From Athripsodes cinereus (lineage: Eukaryota; Arthropoda; Insecta; Trichoptera; Leptoceridae): a stretch of 64,000 nucleotides of DNA. This document shows positions 46,570 through 57,610 of the stretch, piece by piece. The stretch is from contig OX388314.1 of assembly GCA_947579605.1 (NCBI GenBank), forward strand, positions 1,860,001 through 1,924,000, given 5' to 3'. The notes beneath the pieces were generated by a model. That model searched no databases, was not told the origin of the DNA, and was given only the letters and a program-made list of their open reading frames with translations. The first letter of the stretch is position 1, and each line of letters starts with the position of its first letter. The position numbers and the translations under genes were made by a program.

Positions 46570-47135
46570 GAAAATAGAGTTTTGATCAAATGCCTAAGGG
46601 ATAAGATCAATCCTTTAAAATAACGCCGAATGATTTCCCTAAAAAACAAGTCATTCGATCAAATCTCTAAATCGTTTTAGTGAAAAGATGAAATGAACAA
46701 GCCAAGTCTTGTATAATTCCATGTTTCGCTTTTTATCACAACTCTTCGACATTCGTGTCGGCCAGTGCTGTGCGCATCTAACGTGGCGTACACAATAAAG
46801 AATATTATTTCTTATTTTCACTAAAACAATTTATTTATTTATTTTTTAACAAAGTATACGGCTAAATATCCTTTACAGTACAATAACTTAAAAAAACATA
46901 CTTGGAACAAACACAATCAACATATTAGAGACAATGAATACAACATGACAATGAAGCTACTGGATATTCTCAACGGAAAGCATGTACCATTGAATAAACC
47001 CGCTCACAGCACAATTAATTAAGGGATTTCAACAAATCATTTACTTTTTTAGGGAAATCATCCCACGAAGTTGATATTTTAACATATTCCGTGAATCGAT
47101 ATCCTCCCGTAGGGTTTTGATCGATTCTCGTTTTT
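46570..47135. mobile_element. Degenerate inverted-repeat element with inserted LINE tail
   Basis: ATGATTTCCCTAAAAAAC on the left (about 46630) is mirrored by TTTTTTAGGGAAATCATCCC on the right (about 47045). Outer blocks GATCAAATGCCTAAGGGATA and its near-complement in CCCGTAGGGTTTTGATCGAT also mirror. The interior at about 46830-47000 begins TTTATTTATTTATTTTTTAA like a minus-oriented retroelement tail. The boundaries are approximate. Confidence 0.4.
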
Positions 47136-47474
47136 CATAATTTCACCGCGACATACATCCGTATGAACGTTGCCCATAGCCCATAACGCATAATATTATT
47201 ATGTGTAACATCTGCCTTTTATAGCCACATACAAGTTTTATATGTATTATATATGTACATACCTTTTTATTTATATTATGTGTATAAAAGTTCTCGGTAT
47301 CCCGTAGGAAGTTGGTTTATAATCCAGGAATTGCAGTACATAAAATTATGTCGAATATTTTTTTTATTCGTAAATTGATGGGAAAATAATGAACGTCGAC
47401 ACAGTGACGAAGAAAGCATACGTGATTGGGAAAATAAAAAATAAACAATGTAATTGATTTGTGTTTTTGTTCTA

Positions 47475-47805
47475 GTGTGATGATTGAGTGAGCGAGCGAG
47501 ACTGTGTATATGTAGGCATGTTGAGATGACCGGAATGTTAGGTACCTACCTATGTTTTTTAAATTAATTGTGGCGCATGGTATTGGATGATAGCTGATCT
47601 CTGAAAGATTAACCTTTTTTCTAACTTTATATATGTAGTTATTGTCTGTTTTGTGCTTTTAATATTTATAAAATAAAAATAAATAAAAATAAACTCGCCC
47701 ACTGTACATTGAATTGTATATATAATTTTTATGATACTTTGTATTGATTTGAAATAATGTAACCAATGCATAGTGAAGAATAAAATATATAAATAAAATA
47801 GGTGT
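47475..47805 (+). mobile_element. LINE 3' UTR fragment
   Basis: GTGTGATGATTGAGTGAGCG, GAGCGAGACTGTGTATATG, GATGACCGGAATGTTAGGTA and TGGATGATAGCTGATCTCTG are shared almost base for base with 63090-63345, the 3' UTR of the LINE at 62530. Near its end it has ACTCGCCCACTGTACATTGA and GTGAAGAATAAAATATATAA. Confidence 0.7.
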
Positions 47806-47861
47806 TCGAAGTTTTAGCCGACCGAGGATCAAATGGCTATAGAATGTGGAGTCCCCTGTAA

Positions 47862-48075
47862 AGAATAGGTGGGTAACTCTTTTCTGTAAGTTTTCGTGTG
47901 TCCTGTACAGGGAAAGTATTCGTGAAACATCACGTTTTAAAAAATAATTTGAGTTCAGTGATGAGGTATGCCACCCATCCTGGATGTCTCAACTTTTATT
48001 GGCACGGAAAAGACGACTTGGATGTTTATAGCAACCAGTTACCCCACTTTTGCGAGATTCCGTGAAGGGATGCAT
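47862..48075 (+). mobile_element. SINE family A copy
   Basis: It carries AAGTTTTCGTGTGTCCTGTA, TTCAGTGATGAGGTATGCC, CCACCCATCCTGGATGTCTC and AGTTACCCCACTTTTGCGAG. Its 3' tail lacks the TAG microsatellite. No gene is visible from 48076 to 48737. Confidence 0.6.
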
Positions 48076-48737
48076 GGGTGGAGTTCACGGCAAATTAATA
48101 GAAAAGACCCACACAATAGGCTGTTAGTAAAAATTACGCATCCAGTATCACGACACGAAAATGAGAGATTTCCACCTGATTAAGAAAATATCGAAATGCC
48201 TACGCGTTTTTCCTCCCCTTCTGATACAATGGATCTAGTGCAAAACTATACCTACATAATATAATATATACCTACCTACCGTACAATGTACGTATTATAA
48301 TATGGTAGATGTTATAGATTGCTACGGAGAATTTCTGCAAATGTCACACCCCTCGCGAAGGTCGTCGACCCCCGCGTATACCTACACATCTATTATCTAT
48401 ATCTACATACCCATGTATATTTATAGCGCTTAGCATAGAATAAAGCCTACTCATCTGTACGGCAAAGCTTCCGTGTACTTCGTCTATATATATTATATAG
48501 ATATATTGCTAGAGCAGCGGTGTGTCTAGAGTTTTCATACTGTGTAAGTTCACCCTCTATACAAATTTATTAAGAAAACAACCTTATTAAAAAGTATAAA
48601 TTATGTACGTGATAGAGTGAGGAATGAAGAAATTAGAAGAATAAATGGATGCTAGATGAGTGTTGTAGATAGAATCCGTGTAAATAAGTTACGATGGTTG
48701 TGTTGAACGAATAGATGATTAAAGGATGTCAGAGGAT

Positions 48738-48932
48738 ATACTTATCTGAAAGGAGGGCTGTGAGAAGGCGCGGGTATTCCAGATGACTTGATCATGTGGA
48801 TCAAATTGTTAAGAACAGCCATGTGTTGAGTTAGTAAAATCGTCTAGCGTGTATGAGAAATCGTATGAATGTAGAAGAAGCGAAAAAAGTATGTAAGGGA
48901 TATATGCAGTGTGAGGGTTTAGTATATTATGT
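48738..48932 (+). mobile_element. RTE-like LINE family B 3' end, degraded
   Basis: GAAAGGAGGGCTGTGAGAAG, ATGTGGATCAAATTGTTAAG and GAATGTAGAAGAAGCGAAA match 45838-46080. The terminal GCCTACCCC block is deleted. The interval 48933-49690 has nothing supportable. Confidence 0.6.
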
Positions 48933-49689
48933 TGAAATAACTTCTTTTCCCGGATATTTCAGGACTCCTATTTATCCATGTTAACTAATGATAAGTGACA
49001 TTTTCTTAAACTCTCTCAAATCAATCAGTACCACTAAACCAGTGTCGGCATCTCTGACCCTACTACGATGAGATATAGTATAAAGTACGTGAAAGTATAA
49101 ACAAAGTATATGAAAAAAACTTTTATTTATTACAATGATAAGAAATATGATGACGCCACTGAGATAAAGGTAGGTTTCTACTTTCTGAATTTTCCCGTGG
49201 GTTCACAGTCACACACAGTTGAGGGAAAAGTGTTGGCGTTGTTTATTTAAGCATATTATATTAGGCGATATGTACCTAAACATTTCTATGAATCACAGCT
49301 GGTATTCCCGTACGGTGTATGGGTACAGGTAAATATGATGCGCACACATACATTTATTTTATAGAAAGTAGACTTTTAGTTTTTCTCAAACGTTTCTGTC
49401 ACTTTTTGTATATTATTAAGGGTACACATTTTTTGTGTGAAGTACCGGAACAGAATGAATTTCCGCTGAAAAAAAATAGGTGTCTTTGGGAAGAATATAT
49501 TTTTAAAAATACTTCCACATCCACAATATACCTATACCTATTTATTTATTTTTATCACAAATCAAAGCTATAATGATAATCTAGTGATGTTGTAATATCA
49601 CCCAGAAGTCTATAGAGAAATGATATGAAATGAATAAAATGTGATTATTTTTTTAAATTGGATTTGAAATTATGTTGGACATCGATGGA

Positions 49690-49795
49690 ATCTATCACAC
49701 CCAACAAGGGCATCCAGTAGAGTTGTCTTCTCTGTGCCAATAAAAATATTAAAAATTCAGGATGGGTGGCATACGTCATCTCTGATAAATAATAA
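49690..49795 (-). mobile_element. SINE family A copy, truncated
   Basis: CACCCAACAAGGGCATCCAG, TGTCTTCTCTGTGCCAATAA and TTCAGGATGGGTGGCATACG are the reverse complement of consensus blocks. Confidence 0.5.
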
Positions 49796-49839
49796 TATTT
49801 TAAATAAATAAACAATGAAATTAGTTTATCACACTAGGC

Positions 49840-50045
49840 ATATAGGGTAAGGTCTATATTTATTTATTAAGTATTTCTATATGTATTTGTGTCTTGACTT
49901 TTAATTTTTTTTTGTATGTTGTGTTTATTACGTTCTTTCTATTATATTAATGTTTTCCCTTTCTATTGTACTATTGTAATGTTGATGAACCCAAGTGTCC
50001 TGTAAAGGACCTACGGGAGATGTTGAAGAATAAAGAATGGAATGA
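49840..50045 (+). mobile_element. LINE 3' tail
   Basis: The sequence has the composition of a retroelement 3' UTR. It ends with TGTCCTGTAAAGGACCTACG, then GTTGAAGAATAAAGAATGG. TCCTGTAAAGGA is a short palindrome. The interval 50046-51510 has no supportable gene. Confidence 0.45.
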
Positions 50046-51510
50046 AAAGTTTTATTTTATCGTTTCTTATTAAGATATTCGTGATCAGGGTATATTTATT
50101 AATATGAATTGATAACATTTATTCATATTCCTCACACATGCATGTTCCCCATTCACTTCTGATTTCCTTCTCACGTTATCATAATAATAACAACACATCT
50201 GCTATACTTACTTGTCTTATCTGACTAAGCTGTATGTATGTTATTTGTGAGTATTAAATAATATCATTTATTTCCTGCGTTGTTTGCCACAGTAAAGTAA
50301 ATCCCGCAACTACGATTATTACCCGATGTACGTATTACTCAACTTTTGCTTTTCCCATTCCCCTTTGATCTCCTAATACTCAACACTTAGATACCGTCAG
50401 TTTGTAGTACTGTACTCGCAAATGAGGAATAATATTAATTCCAACTATTAGACTCGACCAAATGACAACTTAGTTTTAAACAAAGAAAATCATAGTTTCA
50501 ACTTTATGTTTTAATAAACTTATTCCTTATGAATGTCAATATCCATTTCGTATTTCTAAATGCAGTGAACACACGCGTAGAACTAAAAATATTTTGAAGG
50601 GGACGGGAAAGAGTGGTAATGAATAATCAGCCTTTTTTGAAGACTAATCAAATGACTGTGGCTCTAAAGAATAATTATTCCCTATAATAATTGACAACAT
50701 TTTAACTCTCGTACGTCAATAACATTGAGTAGGTGTATTGTAGGAAAACATTTTGAGTTAAATTTTTAATATAATCAAGGTTTACTTTAGGCGTGTTTAG
50801 TTAGCCGGGTCTAAATAATCAATATGCATTTACTTTGTGAGTATGGCTATGTGAGATTAATGTGTATTAATGTTGTGACTGCAGTAATTCTGTATCTCGC
50901 TTTATGTATAAATTCCACCTTCCGGTATTCTTGTTGTATCTATTCCTATTACTTGTACTGTTCGAGTGTACCTGTTCACTATCTTGGTCTTATCGTTTTG
51001 CTTCCATTACTCTTCTGTTTCTAATTGCTTCGGTGTGAATACATCAAAGGTGTGAATACTTTGGTTAATATCACAACGAGGGTTGCCCTTCGATAAAATG
51101 TGATGATTGTTTCCAAGTCGGCTGATTGATCGTTGATGGAAATCCAAAATCTCTATCCTCAATCGCTGCACTAATGTCTCAGCTCCCTTGCTATGAAAAT
51201 TTGATTTAATTATTGACGCCATTCGATCTTACGAATCCTTTTATCGCTGCTTAAAACATTTATTGTGTGTTCATAAATAAAATATCACCATGAATGGATA
51301 TTGATTATTCAAATGCGTATCGTTAGAGTGTGAAAAATATACAAGATTATCTTAATATTCTTCTTGGTAGCAAGAAGGCTTTATATCCCATTTGTCACAT
51401 TCCTCATATTACTGTATTAGGTTCATTTCATAGAAGAATTTCGGTCTTTACAATAGGTATGAGGAAGAGTAATGGAAGAATTTGATATACCTAATTAATT
51501 ATTCATGGAT

Positions 51511-51516
51511 TTTATT
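51511..51516 (-). terminator. Poly(A) signal of the thyroglobulin-repeat gene
   Basis: AATAAA on the minus strand, about 93 nt beyond the stop codon. It is the first canonical hexamer downstream, so the 3' UTR is probably about 110-120 nt. Confidence 0.6.
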
Positions 51517-51608
51517 AAAAATGTATATATTAAACTATGAAATAATAATGCAGTTGGAGAAGTAAGATTCAATTGTAATTGATCGGTAAAAATATTGCAT
51601 CTCAATTC

Positions 51609-54600
51609 TCATTCGTCACAATTGAGGTTATCTGAATCTAGCAGGTCCGTGGTTGGGTATCCGTCATCGTCCACGCAGTACAGTTTCCCATTCAGTTCCT
51701 GTTCTCTGCGGTAGTTTCCATTTCCCATGCATGTTAGTGTCATTGTCTGATTGACCAGCGCGAAGTATTTCGTGTCACGGGCACAATCTGCAATTCAGAG
51801 ATGTAACATTGTTATATTTCGAACATTGAATGACACACCGATCACCCGGATAGTGCAGAAGTTATTGTACTTCCGTTTATCTACACGAGCAAATTTGTCC
51901 ACATGGGAGATGTCATAATTATAGTAGGCAGCCTAAAGGGCTGGTTGGTCCCAAACCAGCAAACCTCCTCGTGTGGAATCTTAACTACACTTCTTCGATG
52001 TCTCTGTAGCCGAGGAGGCAATATAAACATATTAATAATAATAATAATAACTAGACAACTTATTTAAGATGCGCCGTTTTGTGGAAAAACCACCGCAAGG
52101 GCCCATTTAAGAATCATAAACCTTAGAATATTACATAAAAATAAAACAAAAGCCCTTCCAAAGGGAGCAAAGCAAAATAAATAACCAACATAATATAGGT
52201 ATTATAAAATAATTATCTTTTACCAAAACATCAAATTATGGTGTCCAGGAACTTCTTTTGGTTATTTAGCATGTAAATCCGAGGGTCGCCGATGTCCACG
52301 CTGAACTATTAAATTATTTAATTTTAAGACCATGTAAATGAATTATCAAATTCAGAATATAACTGTGTTTCGAGAAATACAAGTATTGGGTCATAATGAC
52401 ATGGGTCTAAGTGAAAGGTGTTGGGGGAGGACAGGAATGAGCGGTGAGATAATGAAGAAACATAATTATATCTAACAGTAGATGGACATGGGCTGATGAA
52501 GGACAATATGTCAATTTGATATCAGTGCTTTGTCGATATCAAATATATTTGGCGAATTTCAAGAAAATTTAATGCGCATGGATGAACCTCTTAATAAGAA
52601 TATTGATATAAAATAAAACTTATGAAGTGTAAGAAGCGAATCCTTTGTAATAAGACTGAAATTTGACCTTTCAACTTCGATTAAAAAACTTCAGGATTAT
52701 AAAAATTGCAATAGTATTTTAAACACTGAATTGGAAACGTAGTCATTAGAGAAAGCTGAGGAATTTTATTATTGTAGAAGCAAGGGAAGTATGTATGATG
52801 ATGGAACAATGTAGATCTTCTTGTGGAATTGTATCTAGTAAGATGTGACATAAAATGTATTGGTTCTTAGTTTAATCGATACTTACTGCAGTTGACAAAT
52901 GTTAGTTCCGGTCCAGCTACGACTGCCCAACTTCCTAATCTCGAACCATCTTTCCATGCGCAGTATGCACTGTAATTATTTTAAACATTATTCAATACAG
53001 ACTGATCAATATTTTATATCGTTGTTAATTAAAAGAAATTATGTCTTGGAAATATATGACCGATGAAATTGACGATGTTAAAAGAAGAATTTTATGGTAT
53101 ATATGTATAAACATGATGTTGATAGGACGTCTTACTTTCCATTTTCAATTTGATATATTCCATACGTCCCGTCATAGTCACATTTCGGTTGCGATACCGC
53201 CACTTCCGTTGTTCCGTGGATGATCAATTTGTTAGTCAACTTTGATACAGCATACACTTTGCTCTCGCATATTCTCAAGTATTGGGATCCAAATTTGGTT
53301 GCATCGTCTGAAAATGTTTAAATATTCTAATATATTACAATATCTTTAAAGCACCCGGTAAAGAATTGAATCGTGTATTTCAGAAACCCCAAAACTCCCT
53401 TTTTTTCGAATTTCACTTTTTCGCAGAATTTAATTGTTAATGGGTAGACACATGTTATAGTGAAGAGAAACACCAAAAATCCATCAATTCAATAGAACAA
53501 ATAAACCGCCAAAAATTTCATGTATTGCAGAAACACCAAAAATCCGGGAGTTGTGGTGTTTCTGCAATACACTCTGAATATACGATAGTGAAACACACTG
53601 ATGATAATGCACCTTATTATCGACCAAGATCACTCTTTTAGGCTACGCAATAATAATAGAGATATTATTCGTTTTCCCACAAAAAAAGCATACACACAAG
53701 GTTGTATACCAATAAATACGTTGAAAATGCAGGACATAAAAAAACTTGAAAAGTATATTCCCGATGAGGAGGGAATTTCAGCATTTTACACAGAAATTTT
53801 TGATTGGCCGACATGTGACCCCAATAAAGATGCTAGCCCAGATGAAGATTAATTTTTATTATTGTTATTTAGATTTGAAAAAAAAATTTTTATATAAAAA
53901 CAGATTTTTTTTACTTTTATGTTCACCCATAAATACGTGTATTGCAGAAACACCAATAATCCAACAATTTCAAAACTTAAAAAATAAATAAAGAAACTCA
54001 AATGTGTTTCATTTTTTACTCTTATCGTGTCCGTTAGCATTAATACTATATTTCTCTCTCATACACAAAAATACGTTTTCCACAAAAAAATTACAGTATT
54101 CACTTTTTTTCGATTTCCCAATAAACTGATTCTAAGGAGTTTTGGGCTTTCTGAAATACACGATTCAATTGGTCTCCCACTCTTCTCCGTAAGTTTTCGA
54201 GTGTCCTGTAAAAGGCAGGTGTTCGAAAAAATTAAGACATTTTACATCTTAAATTCAGCGATGAGGTTTGCCACCCATCCTGAGTGTCTTGATTTTATAT
54301 TGGCACGGAGAGGACAGCTTGCATGTTTCTTACATGTAGCTTATCTGCTGGCTACCCCACTTGTGGGATATGCCGTGATGGTATAGTAGTAGTAGTAGAT
54401 CTTTATAGCTCGGTTTTCATCTTCGTAACATCCAGGTTTTCAAAAAAAATCCACATAAAAATATTATTCGTACTAATAAAATATAAAAGAATAATAACTC
54501 ACAACAAGGCAGTTGTGAGATTAGGTCCTCTATGACCACTGTTGAGGTGGTTTCTCCTGTTTTCGGGCTGACACACCAGCAAAGCCCATCATCACACTGC

Positions 54601-56662
54601 AGTGGCTCATAATTTCCATTTGGAGCACAGTGGAGTGACACGTCTATCCTCCCATCCATTTCCAGTTCGTGTCGCCGACGACTACAAGCTAGAAATAAGA
54701 TGGGTCAATCACTTTCTAGACATTTCAATTTATACATTTGTTATTATTATTATTATTTTTATTAATACAAATAAACAGCTTTTACATATTATATAGTACA
54801 ACTTAAATATTACATTTTTCACAAGGTTGTGAAGTTTGTTAAATTATTTTATTTATTTATTTATTATTCAATTTACGGCTCATATAGCCATTTACAATAT
54901 ATATACATATATAAACATACAAATTCATAAATTGGTGTTAAGTAATTCAAATATATATAACTAAAATAATAACAACAAAAAATGCAACCAAATATCATCA
55001 ATATAAACATCCATGTATAAATAAATGGATGGGTACTACTGTATATTATATAGTCAATTAAAATTAGTAGGCATCCATACGAACAATCACACAATACAGC
55101 AATTATTAAATTACTTGTCACAAATTACAAAGCAAACAAGCAAATAAACTTTGTTATTATTTTAATATTTCTTTTTTTATACATATACGTCTCAACATTC
55201 AAATTATAGACACAAATCAAATTATGGAGAGTAATCTGAAACTATTAAAATTGTAACATTCCATTAAAATTGTACAAAGAAAAAAAAACAATTGTCCATG
55301 AAATTAAATATAAATCAAACAAAACAATACACATTTATAATAATAAATATATATAAATATAATACGTATTTAACACTATGATCCAAATTAAAAAGATAAC
55401 ACAAATAAACAAAAGTAAAGTGCACTCTATGCACACTATGCTGAGACAAAAAAATATAAAAGTATGGCGTATATATTTCATATACCCATGAAATGTATAC
55501 GCCATTACAAACATACACAAGTAATGAATGACGCCCAGGGGGGGGGGGGAATGATCTCCAAGCAAAAAAGAAACAGGGGTATATCGGGGGAGGGGGGAGG
55601 AGTTAATAGAAGGAAATAATGCTCGTGCGAACCTCACTACGTATATTAAAGATAGTGTTTATTTACCGCAAGTCATATTTCCAGCATCAGTTGCCCATGA
55701 TAACCCAAAGATTCTTTTACCCTGTGCACTATAGCAGAAACACCTAAAAATATAACATTTTTTACAATTTGATTGCTTTTATTCTTTCGTGTCCTTATCG
55801 GTCACTATAAATGTTATGAAATTTTGCTCACCTTCCTACTAAACGGTCACCTTTGCATTGAACTGGTTTCCAAGTCCCGTCCAGATTACAACTTGGCATA
55901 TTTTTAACTGGAGATATTTTATTCTGGTGCATTGATGAGAGACAGTTTGCTACGAATTCAAATTATTGTTAGAACAAAAGTTGATGGCATTTAAATGATC
56001 TATCTTTATTGATATCAAATATGTTTGATGGTATTTATTAATACGATTGTAATGTTATACTCACTAATAATAAGGTTATACTCACTTGGATCTATGGCAC
56101 ACACTGTTCCTATACATATCAATCCCGGAGCACAAGAATCATTGCTGGCACAAAGTATACCTAATTCTGAAATCATAAATTTGGTTTAGATGCTTTGACA
56201 ATATTTTTAATATGGATACACTTTGACATTTGTACAAACAAAACTACGTAAAGTGGAGATTTGAAATATAACTACCCATATTAATGTTCAGTAACTTGAT
56301 ATCTGTCGATAAGATTATAGAAGATAACTGTAAATTCCTTGAATTTTTACGCATCATATGTATTGCTTGCATCGATTTCTTTATCCAAAGTTTGCAGACT
56401 ATTGATAATGATTATTTGTTGTGGTAAAGTTACACACATTTTCTCACCTACCTGCTTTTCTTTGGCATGTGGGACATAGGCCGCACACTGATGAGTTTGC
56501 TATTAAGTATCTGCCGAGTTTGTCGCAATCTTTTTGTGTAATATCCGTGATGCAGTCTTCAGAATAATCACAAGGTTGTGTTTGGGAGTGAGTTAATGAC
56601 ACTATGTAGAACATCACCAATCCTACTATCGCAACGGGAATACTCCAACGTATCCCTTCCAT
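51609..56662 (-). CDS. Secreted multi-thyroglobulin type-1 domain protein, 8 exons
   Basis: Exons on the minus strand: 56662-56452, 56166-56086, 55949-55832, 55743-55667, 54688-54503, 53307-53136, 52969-52887, 51787-51609. All introns are GT-AG. Phases match at all seven joins, giving 1,107 nt or 368 residues. Residues 1-26 form a signal peptide (core IPVAIVGLVMFYIVSL). Residues 31-93 are cysteine-rich and IGFBP-like (CGLCPTC, CAPGLICIGTVC). Four thyroglobulin type-1 modules follow: 100-162 (PSCNLDGTWKPVQC, CFC), 164-224 (CAPNGNYEPLQCDDGLCWCV), 238-309 and 311-366 (MGNGNYRREQ, LYCVDDDGYP). The first two have the standard six cysteines, the last two only four. Known relatives inhibit cysteine or aspartic proteases or act extracellularly; a protease-inhibitor role is inference. 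The ATG has A at -3 and directly precedes the signal peptide. The spinophilin-like exon is divergent, 1.7 kb away. Introns carry SINEs and a MITE. Confidence 0.92.
51788..52886 (-). other. Intron 7 of the thyroglobulin-repeat gene
   Basis: This 1.1-kb intron contains a stretch ending GCCGAGGAGGCAATATAAAC with AATAATAAT repeats at about 52005-52050, like a retroelement 3' end on the plus strand. No other feature is supportable. Confidence 0.5.
53364..54170. mobile_element. Inverted-repeat transposon in intron 5, with an internal open frame
   Basis: The left end AATTGAATCGTGTATTTCAG (continuing AAACCCCAAAACTCC) is mirrored at the right end by GGAGTTTTGGG and CTGAAATACACGATTCAATT, about 35 bp with one or two differences. 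GCAGAAACACCAAAAATCC-type blocks recur internally (53467, 53527, 53943). An open frame at 53601-53852 (+) reads FRLRNNNRDIIRFPTKKAY, INTLKMQDIKKLEKYIPDEE and GISAFYTEIFDWPT. It looks like the C-terminal end of a DNA-transposon protein, but I cannot name the superfamily. No target duplication was found. Confidence 0.55.
54171..54400 (+). mobile_element. SINE family A copy, most complete
   Basis: All blocks are present: GGTCTCCCACTCTTCTCCGT, AAGTTTTCGAGTGTCCTGTA, AAAGGCAGGTGTTCGAAAAA, TTCAGCGATGAGGTTTGCCA, CACGGAGAGGACAGCTTGCA, GCTGGCTACCCCACTTGTGG and GATATGCCGTGATGGTATAG with TAG repeats. It abuts the right end of the preceding inverted-repeat element, antisense in an intron of the thyroglobulin-repeat gene. 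It is a good reference copy for the family. Confidence 0.75.
54840..55140 (-). mobile_element. LINE 3' tail in intron 4
   Basis: TTTATTTATTTATTTATTAT followed by TTTACGGCTCATATAGCCAT and long A-rich sequence is a minus-oriented retroelement 3' end. It lies in sense with the host gene, inside its intron. Confidence 0.5.
55535..55605 (+). repeat. Clustered G tracts in intron 4
   Basis: A G13 tract after CGCCCA (about 55538-55550) is followed 30 bp later by ATCGGGGGAGGGGGGAGGAG. On the template of the minus-strand gene these are C-rich. They could form a quadruplex in the displaced strand close to exon 4. Confidence 0.5.
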
Positions 56663-56724
56663 TCTTTATGATTTACTTTACTATTTTACTTCAATTCTGT
56701 ACCGTACAACATCTGTCAATAATC

Positions 56725-56735
56725 GATACTGAAGG
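56725..56735 (-). promoter_or_regulatory. Candidate initiator of the thyroglobulin-repeat gene
   Basis: On the minus strand CCTTCAGTATCG contains TCAGT, the arthropod initiator, with the A at 56730. This is 68 nt upstream of the ATG. GGTAC at about +28 to +32 resembles a downstream promoter element. No TATA box is visible near -30. Assignment is by motif only. Confidence 0.35.
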
Positions 56736-57167
56736 ATACATGTCGAATCTTATTGGTGATGTCTTATCAGTTAATCAGATGATTATTATTAATTATAATA
56801 TATTATCTTTGTCGTCATTAACACACTAATAATCGGCTGATTATCAACGTCTTAAGCCGTAGATAAGTAGATAACTTGTTATCTGATGGCAAAACTATTC
56901 GAGAAATGTTCATCATGCTTCTGATTCTCACTCGATGGGAATTACCATTTTATTCATTTATACTGTGTTCAGATATATAGATGAAATCGGGGAGTATATT
57001 AAATAGTATTTGTTGAAATGGCTTTATTTCTCGGATATTTCAGGAGTCCAAGGACTTCTATTTATCCGTTTAGGTGACAATTTATTAATATTAAATACAT
57101 AGTATATTATTTACAGTTATGTTGCTTGTTTACTATGTCCAATGTCGATCATCATTATTAACCTGTA
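56731..57167. other. Upstream region between divergent genes
   Basis: AT-rich sequence between the start of the thyroglobulin-repeat gene and a fold-back MITE. It probably includes that gene's regulatory DNA. A short repeat of a motif seen at 48945-48965 (TTTCTCGGATATTTCAGGAG) occurs at about 57026. Confidence 0.4.
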
Positions 57168-57365
57168 GGGTTACTCTTGACAAAATCTAAACACGATCTT
57201 AATCTTAACCATACGACGCGCGAAGTGACTATTGGCCAAAAATACGCGCATACCGATCACGCGGTAGCGGTAGTGCGGTGTTTTTGACCATAGTCCCTTC
57301 GTGCGTCGTATGATCAAGATCAAGACTAGATTAAGATTGTATTTAGATTGTGTCAAGAGTAGCCC
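57168..57365. mobile_element. Fold-back MITE with GGG/CCC ends
   Basis: The 198-bp element begins GGGTTACTCTTGACAAAATC and ends (complement read inward) GGGCTACTCTTGACACAATC. The inner arms CATACGACGCGCGAAG and CTTCGTGCGTCGTATG also pair. Almost the entire element folds into one hairpin with a small loop near 57265 containing CGCGGTAGCGGTAG. GGG ends suit PIF/Harbinger or related groups, but the target duplication is unclear. Confidence 0.7.
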
Positions 57366-57444
57366 TGCTGTTCTATTCCGCCTTTCAAATTAACGTACAA
57401 AATATTATATAAAAAAAAACCATATGCACCCATAGGGTATGTCC

Positions 57445-57610
57445 TCTATTCTTGAATGTGAATGCGGCTTACAATTTCAAAAAATGAAATATATTGTGGA
57501 GTAACCTCTGTATGGCTTCGAGTTTGAATGGGGGACCTACATGAGGTCATCACCGACGCAGCCAATAGACTACCCTCGAACTTGTAGGGCCAAAATGCCA
57601 AACGCATTAA
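57445..57610 (+). repeat. Dispersed repeat R3, copy 2
   Basis: TTGAATGTGAATGCGGCTTA, TGGCTTCGAGTTTGAATGGG and ACATGAGGTCATCACC match 11353-11525. The stretch to 58389 has no other supportable feature and would be 5'-flanking or intronic DNA of the next gene. Confidence 0.5.
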
